Shown here: piece after piece, positions 47,798-52,116 of the stretch
Position numbering within the stretch: position 1 is the stretch's first letter
Layout of the letters: every line of letters starts with the position of its first letter
DNA from: a virus
IMG/VR virus record: IMGVR_UViG_3300043438_002211
Location: 1-52,116 of that record
Reading direction: 5' to 3' (one strand)
Length of the DNA: 52,116 nucleotides
The notes under the pieces: generated by a model
What the model was told of the DNA's origin: nothing
The model's database searches: none
The model's input: the letters and a program-made list of their open reading frames with translations, nothing else
Position numbers and translations under genes: made by a program

Positions 47798-47852
47798 ACG
47801 AATAATAAAATCGTTTATTTAAAAAAATGTCTTATCTTTATAAAAAAAAGCA

Positions 47853-48581
47853 ATGGTAAAATTAATAACTTCAGTATTAGGGATCTCAACAATTTTGTTC
47901 TTCACTTATTGTCTTAAAAGTAACAATTCGGAATATAATGTAGATCAAGATTTTGACATTATCTCAACTTTCAATGGTGGTGACGAATCAATCATTGAGG
48001 ACAACGCTAACGGAGGTGGTGGGTCTCAAGAAGAAGTTGAAACTAAAGTTCACTCAGACGAAGCTATGTCATACTTTAAGGAGATTGCTTATGGGACTGA
48101 ATTTGATGGGGAACTTTCTTCACCATACAAATGGAAAAGTGATATGAAGATTTATGTTGACGGACAAAAACCTGAATACTTAATGTCTGAACTTAAAAGA
48201 ATCGTTGCGGAATTAAACGATATCATCAACCCAATTGACATTAAGTTCGTTTCAACTAAAGAATTATCTAATTTCGTAATATACTTCGGTGATGGTAAAA
48301 CGTTTGACCAAAAATATAATTTAGTTTACCCTAAATACTTAGAGGACAATTGGGGTTACTTTGAATTATACGGAAGTACAGGTGTGATGTATGTTGACTT
48401 ATATCGCGCAGACGAAATTGATGAACAAAAACACTTACTTCGTGAAGAATTAACTCAATCTTTAGGTTTAGTTAACGACTCTTGGAAATACAAAAACAGC
48501 ATCTTCTACCAAGGTTGGACTACGACTACAGAATACTCTGACATCGACAGAGAACTTATTGACATATTGTATAATAACTAA
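47853..48581 (+). CDS. DUF2927-like exported protein, 242 aa
   Basis: MVKLITSVLGISTILFFTYC is a signal sequence or membrane anchor; FTYC is a poor lipobox. After an acidic/Gly-rich linker, residues 65-242 match the DUF2927 layout: MKIYVDGQKPEYLMSELKRI, VAELNDIINPI, then HLLREELTQSLGLVNDSWKY and SIFYQGWTTTTEYSDID. LREELTQSLG resembles a degenerate metallopeptidase helix without HExxH. Envelope role inferred. A TATCTTTA element lies about 17 bases upstream. Confidence 0.78.
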   Translation: MVKLITSVLGISTILFFTYCLKSNNSEYNVDQDFDIISTFNGGDESIIEDNANGGGGSQEEVETKVHSDEAMSYFKEIAYGTEFDGELSSPYKWKSDMKIYVDGQKPEYLMSELKRIVAELNDIINPIDIKFVSTKELSNFVIYFGDGKTFDQKYNLVYPKYLEDNWGYFELYGSTGVMYVDLYRADEIDEQKHLLREELTQSLGLVNDSWKYKNSIFYQGWTTTTEYSDIDRELIDILYNN

Positions 48582-48593
48582 TATATTTGAATT

Positions 48594-48770
48594 ATGTATG
48601 TGATAGTAAAACACGTAAAGACAAACAATAACAGAAGATTACCTGTTATTATGTTAGACACTCAAGGTGAGGTTTGGGAATTTGACGATAAAGATGAGGC
48701 ACAGGAAATGGCAAACATCTTTAACACCAACTCCGATTCAGGTCATAAATACGAAATTAAAAAAGTATAA
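48594..48770 (+). CDS. hypothetical protein, 58 aa
   Basis: MYVIVKHVKTNNNRRLPVIM, LDTQGEVWEFDDKDEAQEMA, and an end KYEIKKV. This short strand-helix-strand pattern resembles small phage proteins of unknown role. It is followed six bases later by tRNA-Arg, so it may be co-transcribed with the tRNA array. Confidence 0.65.
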   Translation: MYVIVKHVKTNNNRRLPVIMLDTQGEVWEFDDKDEAQEMANIFNTNSDSGHKYEIKKV

Positions 48771-48776
48771 AGGTAT

Positions 48777-48850
48777 GGTCCGCTAGCTCAGCTGGATAGA
48801 GCAACTGCCTTCTAAGCAGTAGGTCTCAGGTTCGAATCCTGAGCGGATCA
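48777..48850 (+). tRNA. tRNA-Arg (TCT)
   Basis: Acceptor GGTCCGC/GCGGATC (one G-T), D arm GCTCAGCTGGATAGAGC, anticodon arm ACTGC CTTCTAA GCAGT, T arm CTCAGG TTCGAAT CCTGAG. Reads AGA. No CCA encoded, as for the other tRNAs here. Confidence 0.93.
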
Positions 48851-48864
48851 CTAAAAATTAAGTT

Positions 48865-48969
48865 ATGGAAGATATCTTTGAAGATGTTCACAATGAGTTT
48901 ATTAATTCAGAAGAATTTCTGAATTTTATTAAAGAAATGAACGAATTTGAAGAAAAATTAATAAAATAA
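48865..48969 (+). CDS. micro-protein, 34 aa
   Basis: MEDIFEDVHNEFINSEEFLN then FIKEMNEFEEKLIK: a single acidic helix. It starts 14 bases after tRNA-Arg and ends before the promoter at 48993. Plausible but short. Confidence 0.45.
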   Translation: MEDIFEDVHNEFINSEEFLNFIKEMNEFEEKLIK

Positions 48970-48992
48970 CTTGTCAATTAAAAAAAAATACC

Positions 48993-49000
48993 TATATTTG
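48993..49000 (+). promoter_or_regulatory. Bacteroidota-type promoter (TTG-N19-TATATTTG)
   Basis: TTG 48971-48973, 19-base spacer, TATATTTG 48993-49000, followed by TAGGAG and a 50-base AT-rich leader. Confidence 0.65.
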
Positions 49001-49047
49001 TAGGAGAAATTAAAACTTTTAGTAAAAACGATATAATTATAATAGAA

Positions 49048-49158
49048 ATGAAAACAACTCAAAAACATATGGTCATTTGTAATCCGAGCACTCAGTGGTC
49101 GTTTAATAGCTATAGAACGCTTAAGTCGCGTAGTAGGGCATTTTCATTTATGAGTTGA
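49048..49158 (+). CDS. micro-protein, 36 aa
   Basis: MKTTQKHMVICNPSTQWSFN then SYRTLKSRSRAFSFMS: basic, Ser-rich. It sits between a good promoter (48993) and a terminator (49193), so the unit is transcribed; whether the frame or the RNA is the product is open. Confidence 0.5.
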   Translation: MKTTQKHMVICNPSTQWSFNSYRTLKSRSRAFSFMS

Positions 49159-49192
49159 TATAGATTGACTTAATTATATAAAAGGAATATAA

Positions 49193-49225
49193 GACCCGAA
49201 CTCAAAACAAGTTCGGGTTTTTTTA
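49193..49225 (+). terminator. strong intrinsic terminator
   Basis: CCCGAACT pairs perfectly with AGTTCGGG around CAAAACA, followed by seven T residues. Confidence 0.85.
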
Positions 49226-49238
49226 TACCCAAAAAATC

Positions 49239-49310
49239 GGTCTTTTAGTATAGTTGGTAATACCCCGGCTTTGTAACCCGGAGTCATCAGTTCGAACCTG
49301 ATAGAGACCT
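49239..49310 (+). tRNA. tRNA-Thr (TGT)
   Basis: Acceptor GGTCTTT/AGAGACC, D arm with GTTGGTAA, T arm ATCAG TTCGAAC CTGAT. Anticodon arm CCGG...CCGG with loop TTTGTAA gives TGT (Thr); the inner stem pair is a C-C mismatch, so the isotype is slightly uncertain. Confidence 0.8.
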
Positions 49311-49345
49311 CAAAAGAAAAGTTCTTTGACATATTGGCCATAAAT

Positions 49346-49417
49346 TCTCCCCTCGTCTAATTGGCAGGACACCTGGTTTTGGGCCAGGGAATCAAGGTTC
49401 GAGACCTTGGGGGAGAT
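49346..49417 (+). tRNA. tRNA-Gln (TTG)
   Basis: Acceptor TCTCCCC/GGGGAGA, anticodon arm CCTGG TTTTGGG CCAGG, T arm CAAGG TTCGAGA CCTTG. Reads CAA. Confidence 0.92.
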
Positions 49418-49425
49418 CAATAATT

Positions 49426-49509
49426 GGAAGATGAATCACAGCGGCCTGTGACCCCGTCTTGAAAACGGGCGGTACTGAAAGGTATTGGGATCGACACCTA
49501 CTTCTTCCT
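49426..49509 (+). tRNA. tRNA-Ser (TGA)
   Basis: Acceptor GGAAGA/TCTTCC, D-region TCACA/TGTGA, anticodon arm CCCGT CTTGAAA ACGGG, long variable arm (GGTACT-GAAA-GGTATT) typical of Ser. The T loop (ATCGACA) is unusual. Confidence 0.85.
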
Positions 49510-49513
49510 CTAA

Positions 49514-49570
49514 CTAACACAGAATGAATGATACGAGCCTCACAAGTTCGAAAGGAGTCAGGGTGTTAGT
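49514..49570 (+). other. mini tRNA-like remnant
   Basis: CTAACAC pairs with GTGTTAG around only about 42 bases, with an AAGTTCGAAAG T-loop-like core but no anticodon arm. It sits exactly in a tRNA slot between Ser and Pro, like a shortened tRNA. Confidence 0.45.
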
Positions 49571-49576
49571 TTTTAA

Positions 49577-49652
49577 CTAGGTGTAGAGGAGTCCGGTTTA
49601 TCTCGGGTCGTTTGGGGCGATCAGCACGCAGGTTCGAATCCTGCCACCTAGA
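49577..49652 (+). tRNA. tRNA-Pro (TGG)
   Basis: Acceptor CTAGGTG/CACCTAG, divergent D arm (GAG...CTC), anticodon arm GGTCG TTTGGGG CGATC, T arm GCAGG TTCGAAT CCTGC. Reads CCA. Confidence 0.88.
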
Positions 49653-49667
49653 CAAATAAATAAACAA

Positions 49668-49856
49668 ATGATAACAAACGAAGAATGTGAAAAAATTTCT
49701 ATCAAAGGTAAGTTAAGTGGTTTAAATAATTACTACCTTAGCCTTGTTAGAATCAGTAAGGATACAACTTATCGTGGTGATCTTACAGAAGAACTTAAAA
49801 GAGTAGAAACAGAAATAAACATAAACAAACAAAAACTAATGTCTTATGGAAAGTGA
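49668..49856 (+). CDS. hypothetical protein, 62 aa
   Basis: MITNEECEKISIKGKLSGLN then a coiled-coil-like helix pair (LTEELKRVETEININKQKLM). It is wedged between tRNA-Pro and tRNA-Lys with 15 bases upstream, so expressed with the array. Function unknown. Confidence 0.6.
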   Translation: MITNEECEKISIKGKLSGLNNYYLSLVRISKDTTYRGDLTEELKRVETEININKQKLMSYGK

Positions 49857-49884
49857 CAAGGACGACAAGAGTCGTAAACAGAAA

Positions 49885-49959
49885 GATCTCGTAGCTCAGT
49901 TGGTTTAGAGCACCTAACTTTTAATTAGGGAGTCGTGGGTTCGAGCCCCACCGGGATCA
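49885..49959 (+). tRNA. tRNA-Lys (TTT)
   Basis: Acceptor GATCTCG/CGGGATC (one T-G), D arm GCTCAGTTGGTTTAGAGC, anticodon arm CCTAA CTTTTAA TTAGG, T arm GTGGG TTCGAGC CCCAC. Confidence 0.93.
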
Positions 49960-50013
49960 CATAGTAGTTTTGAGGTTGGCGAATTCTACTTAAAAAAAAT
50001 AATCCATCCACCA

Positions 50014-50087
50014 GCACTCTTAGCTCAGATGGTAGTAGCGGTTGTCTTACATACAACAGGTCACAGGTTCGATCCCTGTAGAGTGCA
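50014..50087 (+). tRNA. tRNA-Val (TAC)
   Basis: Acceptor GCACTCT/AGAGTGC, anticodon arm GTTGT CTTACAT ACAAC, T arm ACAGG TTCGATC CCTGT. Reads GTA. Confidence 0.93.
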
Positions 50088-50094
50088 CAGAAAA

Positions 50095-50177
50095 GGGAGT
50101 GTTGAGCAATTGGTTGGCTCAGCGGACTGTAAATCCGTCGTCGTGAGACCTTGGGGGTTCGAGTCCCTCCTCTCCCA
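50095..50177 (+). tRNA. tRNA-Tyr (GTA)
   Basis: GGGAG/CTCCC acceptor core, anticodon arm GCGGA CTGTAAA TCCGT, long variable arm, T arm GGGGG TTCGAGT CCCTC-like. The long variable arm and GTA agree on Tyr. Confidence 0.9.
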
Positions 50178-50267
50178 CTAGTGAAAAATGTCGGTTCGAA
50201 TCCGTCAGTAGTTTAATTGGTAAAACAACCCGGCAGGGTGATGGGGGTTCGAGTCCTCCCTTAGTGT
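50178..50267 (+). other. anomalous tRNA-like segment (two T arms)
   Basis: Two T arms follow each other: CGG TTCGAAT CCG (50193-50208) and GGGGG TTCGAGT CCTCC (50243-50259), with a D-arm-like GTTTAATTGGTAAAAC between. ACTAGTG can pair with CAGTAGT around the first T arm as a minihelix; a weak CACTAG/TTAGTG pairing spans the whole. No anticodon loop is evident (ACCCGGCAGGGT instead). A degenerate or fused tRNA. Confidence 0.45.
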
Positions 50268-50293
50268 AATCAGGTAACACATTCAAGTTATTT

Positions 50294-50365
50294 GGACAAG
50301 TAGCTCAATGGCAGAGCCCTCGACTGTTAATCGAGTGGTTGAAGGTTCGAGTCCTTCCTTGTCCG
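50294..50365 (+). tRNA. tRNA-Asn (GTT)
   Basis: Acceptor GGACAAG/CTTGTCC, anticodon arm CTCGA CTGTTAA TCGAG, T arm GAAGG TTCGAGT CCTTC. Confidence 0.93.
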
Positions 50366-50477
50366 CAAAGATACAATGTTGGGGTCCCCAGTGGTAACGG
50401 TATGAACTATAGTAAGTAGACCACAAGAATCTAGTAAGAAGTGAAAGATGGGTTCCTCACGACTAAAGTATCTAATT
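50366..50477. other. structured spacer between tRNAs
   Basis: AGATAC (50369) can pair with GTATCT (50468) around about 95 bases containing TGGGGTCCCCA and a D-arm-like GTGGTAACGG. It shares its opening GATACAATG with the element at 50932. No gene; possibly a second family of structured RNA or a decayed tRNA. Confidence 0.4.
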
Positions 50478-50550
50478 GTTCACGTAGCTCAATTGGTAGA
50501 GCGCCGATCTGATACGTCGGAGGTAATGGGATCGTAACCCGTCGTGAACA
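50478..50550 (+). tRNA. tRNA-Ile (GAT)
   Basis: Acceptor GTTCACG/CGTGAAC, D arm GCTCAATTGGTAGAGC, anticodon arm CCGAT CTGATAC GTCGG, T arm with loop ATCGTAA (unusual). Confidence 0.92.
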
Positions 50551-50608
50551 CAAAAAGGGGAATAACTTGTGTGGGTGCCCCAACTACTGCAGTAGTACCA
50601 CACTCTAT
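50551..50608. other. hairpin-rich tRNA spacer
   Basis: GTGTGG pairs with CCACAC and encloses a perfect palindrome (ACTACTGCAGTAGT). No gene or recognised RNA. Confidence 0.4.
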
Positions 50609-50697
50609 GGAAAGTAATCCCTGAAGGCGACGGGACTTGTTTGCTAAACAATGTGATCGGTGAGAAACCGATTGTGGATCGTTACCACTGCTTTCCT
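50609..50697 (+). tRNA. tRNA-Ser (GCT)
   Basis: Acceptor GGAAAGT/GCTTTCC, anticodon region TTGT TTGCTAA ACAA with GCT, long variable arm ATCGGT-GAGA-ACCGAT, T arm GTGG ATCGTTA CCAC. Diverged but complete in layout; reads AGC/AGT. Confidence 0.8.
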
Positions 50698-50702
50698 CAA
50701 CT

Positions 50703-50770
50703 CCCGTATGATCAGGGATCAAAGTTGGCTCATATCCGACTTTAGAGTGGTTCGATACCACTATACGGGA
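50703..50770 (+). tRNA. unusual tRNA with CAT anticodon (Met or Ile2)
   Basis: Acceptor CCCGTAT/ATACGGG and T arm AGTGG TTCGATA CCACT are perfect. The anticodon arm is eight pairs long (AAAGTTGG/CCGACTTT) around the 7-base loop CTCATAT, and the D arm is a dwarf of 11 bases (GATC AGG GATC). 68 bases in all. Whether charged with Met or, after lysidine editing, Ile cannot be read. Confidence 0.65.
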
Positions 50771-50778
50771 CTTACATG

Positions 50779-50851
50779 GTGTATGTAGCTCAGTTGGCAG
50801 AGTGCTTGATTGTGATTCAAGAGGTCATGGGTTCGACCCCCATCATACACA
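50779..50851 (+). tRNA. tRNA-His (GTG)
   Basis: Acceptor GTGTATG/CATACAC with an extra G before it (G-1, as in His tRNAs), anticodon arm CTTGA TTGTGAT TCAAG, T arm ATGGG TTCGACC CCCAT. Confidence 0.93.
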
Positions 50852-50856
50852 CAACA

Positions 50857-50931
50857 TACCTTCGTAGTTAAATAGAATAGAACCTACGGTTACGACCCGT
50901 AAGATGTGAGTTTGAATCTCGCCGAAGGTAC
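50857..50931 (+). tRNA. tRNA-Arg (ACG)
   Basis: Acceptor TACCTTC/GAAGGTA, anticodon arm TACGG TTACGAC CCGTA, T arm GTGAG TTTGAAT CTCGC. Reads CGN if A34 is edited to inosine by a TadA-type enzyme. The D arm is weak. Confidence 0.85.
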
Positions 50932-51086
50932 AAAAGATGATACAATGCGTAGAATGATAGACGTGGAGAGACGTGTCGCAAGGGTACACACTAAGGACAA
51001 GTAATAATGCTCAACTCTCTTATGGTGTGTGAAGCGTCGTAGAAATACGAATCCCAGATTCCTGATAAAGTCATTCATCATCTTTT
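50932..51086. ncRNA. structured RNA element closed by a long stem
   Basis: CAAAAGATGAT at the left and ATCATCTTTT at the right form a 10-11 bp stem, extended by AATG/CATT. Inside are ACACAC-TAAG with CTTA-TG-GTGTGT, CGTA-GAAA-TACG with a stable tetraloop, and GAATC-CCA-GATTC. No gene; a separate RNA type within the tRNA array. Confidence 0.5.
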
Positions 51087-51090
51087 ATTT

Positions 51091-51162
51091 ACCCCTTTCG
51101 TATAACGGAAGTACAACACTCTTCTAAGGTGTCAGGTCGGAGTTCGAATCTCTGAGGGGGTA
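51091..51162 (+). tRNA. tRNA-Arg (TCT), second copy
   Basis: Acceptor ACCCCTT/AGGGGGT, anticodon arm ACACT CTTCTAA GGTGT, T arm with TTCGAAT. Sequence differs throughout from the Arg(TCT) at 48777, so not a recent duplicate. Confidence 0.88.
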
Positions 51163-51176
51163 CAATAAACTAAAAA

Positions 51177-51212
51177 TTGCTACACTAAACTTTGTTAGTT
51201 TATCGTAGCAAA
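51177..51212 (+). other. two-step hairpin
   Basis: TTGCTAC pairs with GTAGCAA and TAAACT with AGTTTA inside it, followed by A residues rather than T. It could protect an RNA end or separate tRNAs. Confidence 0.5.
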
Positions 51213-51229
51213 AATAGGTTTATCATACG

Positions 51230-51298
51230 CGTCTCTGGTGTAACGGTAGCATGATGGATTCCAAACCCATCGGTCAGGGTTCGAAACCTTGGGGGCGT
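51230..51298 (+). tRNA. tRNA-Trp (CCA)
   Basis: Acceptor CGTCTCT/GGGGGCG with several G-T pairs, anticodon arm ATGGA TTCCAAA CCCAT, T arm CAGGG TTCGAAA CCTTG. Anticodon CCA reads UGG, so the standard code is kept. Confidence 0.85.
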
Positions 51299-51397
51299 GC
51301 ATAGGACGGGAGACAAGTGTTGGGGGTACAACCGTTAGGATACCCCAACCGAGTTCTCCCTGAAGAAATTAAATTTGGCAGTTTAAAAAGAAATTTG

Positions 51398-51405
51398 TAT
51401 CTTTG
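51398..51405 (+). promoter_or_regulatory. Bacteroidota-type promoter (TTG-N20-TATCTTTG)
   Basis: TTG 51375-51377, spacer 20, TATCTTTG 51398-51405, start codon four bases later. Confidence 0.65.
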
Positions 51406-51409
51406 TCTT

Positions 51410-51913
51410 ATGAAAACAAATTTACCATACTGTTCAAATAACGTTGGAATCATTGGTTATCAGGATTCCGAAATTGCGAAAAAAGAAAAAAACGATTGTG
51501 TTGTGAGGGCATTTGCATCGGCATTTGAAATCCCTTATGATAAGGCCCACAAATACGTTAAAGAAAAGTTTGGGAGAAAAGATTATTGTGGTACTTATGG
51601 TACCGTTTTTACAATGGTTAAGTTGGCAAAAAAACAAACTCAAATAAACTATAAGAAGATTAAGCCAATTGGGACTCCCAAAACGATAGCAAACCACAAA
51701 GTATATACTTTGGATTATATGGTTAAAGTAAAAGGTAAAAAAGTTAATAGACAAATGACCGTTGGGACATTTATAAAAGAAAAACCATTCGGAACATTTT
51801 TTGTGTTGGTTGATGGTCACGCTTTTACCATTAAAGATGGGATCGTACATGGTAATTATGAAGATTCAACCAAAAAAAGAAAAATTATGAAACACGCATT
51901 TCAAATTAAATAA
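51410..51913 (+). CDS. putative cysteine-peptidase-like protein, 167 aa
   Basis: Start ATG 51410, directly after the promoter; a longer frame from 51317 would cross it. KNDCVVRAFASAFEIPYDKA places a Cys (C30) at the head of a helix, and LVDGHAFTIKDGIVHGNYED supplies a His, the arrangement of small papain-like/C39-type phage peptidases. The rest is basic. Substrate unknown, activity inferred from two residues. It is followed at once by tRNA-Phe. Confidence 0.7.
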   Translation: MKTNLPYCSNNVGIIGYQDSEIAKKEKNDCVVRAFASAFEIPYDKAHKYVKEKFGRKDYCGTYGTVFTMVKLAKKQTQINYKKIKPIGTPKTIANHKVYTLDYMVKVKGKKVNRQMTVGTFIKEKPFGTFFVLVDGHAFTIKDGIVHGNYEDSTKKRKIMKHAFQIK

Positions 51914-51986
51914 GGGGTTGTGGCAGATCAGGTGATTGCGCTGGACTGAAAATCCAGAGGAATGGGTTCGATACCCGTCAGCCCCA
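51914..51986 (+). tRNA. tRNA-Phe (GAA)
   Basis: Acceptor GGGGTTG/CAGCCCC, anticodon arm CTGGA CTGAAAA TCCAG, T arm ATGGG TTCGATA CCCGT. It begins at the base after the upstream stop codon. Confidence 0.93.
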
Positions 51987-52002
51987 CAAAAAAATAGATA
52001 GT

Positions 52003-52116
52003 ATGAACAGAGTATTTAGAACGGTACAGGGCGAATCAGTAGATGTGGTATCTCACACCTTGGATGTTTTAAACGAATGTCCATACGTTGAGGTTCATAT
52101 TGGAACAGATTCACAG
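52003..52116 (+). CDS. RNase H-like (DUF458/YkuK-type) protein, 5' part
   Basis: MNRVFRTVQGESVDVVSHTL, ending at the window edge in VEVHIGTDSQ. The hIGTDSQ strand is the first acidic motif of the DUF458 RNase H-like family (YkuK). Only 38 codons are visible, so the remaining acidic residues cannot be checked. Confidence 0.6.
   Translation, partial: MNRVFRTVQGESVDVVSHTLDVLNECPYVEVHIGTDSQ

Noticed and set aside
49846-49905. Short frame starting MESDKDDKSRKQKD
   Set aside because: It ends inside tRNA-Lys, so it is not a likely gene.
51230-51298. Stop-codon reassignment (as in some large Bacteroidota-infecting phages)
   Set aside because: Genes end at TAA, TGA and TAG with tight overlaps, no suppressor anticodons (CTA, TTA, TCA) are present, and tRNA-Trp has CCA.
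1-52116. CRISPR array, insertion sequence or reverse-transcriptase element
   Set aside because: No regularly spaced repeats with unique spacers, no transposase motifs with terminal repeats, and no YxDD motif were seen. The tandem repeat at 34474 is coding.

Overview
The window looks like part of a large tailed-phage genome (or prophage) from a Bacteroidota host, probably of the flavobacterial type. Evidence for this is low GC, dense overlapping genes (many ATGA junctions), almost no Shine-Dalgarno signals, a cluster of about 17 tRNA genes, GH24 lysozyme and holin-like genes, and promoters matching the Bacteroidota TTG-N19-TAnnTTTG pattern. One protein carries a type IX secretion C-terminal domain, a system confined to Bacteroidota. 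No terminase, capsid, tail or replication gene is present, so phage identity is inferred from context.

Most proteins are small and unknown, but a strong order lies beneath them. About 30 of them begin with one of a few short, recurrent N-terminal tags. Class A looks like MKIIITESQ, class B like M(K/R)ELIRHILKEE, class C like MKKIIRLTESEL, and class D carries an EE(K/R)..I...HK motif or FK.LLES.xGD. Within or just after nearly every tag is an [I/L]-x-E site, the cleavage signature of T4-type prohead proteases. Tags sit on otherwise unrelated domains: a PD-(D/E)XK-like nuclease, a DHH phosphoesterase, a GH24 lysozyme, a HExxH protein and membrane proteins. I infer that they are packaging or targeting signals for proteins carried in the virion. 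Genes heading tagged operons mostly have a TATTTAT(T/A)A box close upstream (late-type box in the entries). Untagged accessory genes instead have host-like TAnnTTTG promoters.

Layout. 1-5.2 kb: a DnaJ-zinc-finger protein (minus strand) and the first tagged operon. 5.2-9.7 kb: six overlapping glycosyltransferase genes. 9.8-18.4 kb: tagged lysozyme, YceI-like protein, tagged DHH phosphoesterase and a run of class B paralogues. 18.5-23 kb: small, probably early genes separated by six tRNA-like elements that share acceptor, D- and (five of six) T-arm sequence but lack an anticodon arm. 23-27.7 kb: more tagged genes, a HAD phosphatase, a solenoid-repeat protein, two copies of a structured element, and a candidate ncRNA of about 490 nt with promoter and terminator. 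27.7-35.8 kb: tagged paralogues. 35.8-48.8 kb: FKBP isomerase, a type IX-sorted surface protein, a holin-like protein, a thioesterase, a zinc-peptidase-like protein, a lipoprotein and conserved phage-type acidic or membrane proteins. 48.8-52.1 kb: the tRNA array with extra structured RNAs, a cysteine-peptidase-like gene and the start of an RNase H-like gene.

Functional annotations come from motif recognition only. No database search was possible, and most genes remain of unknown function.
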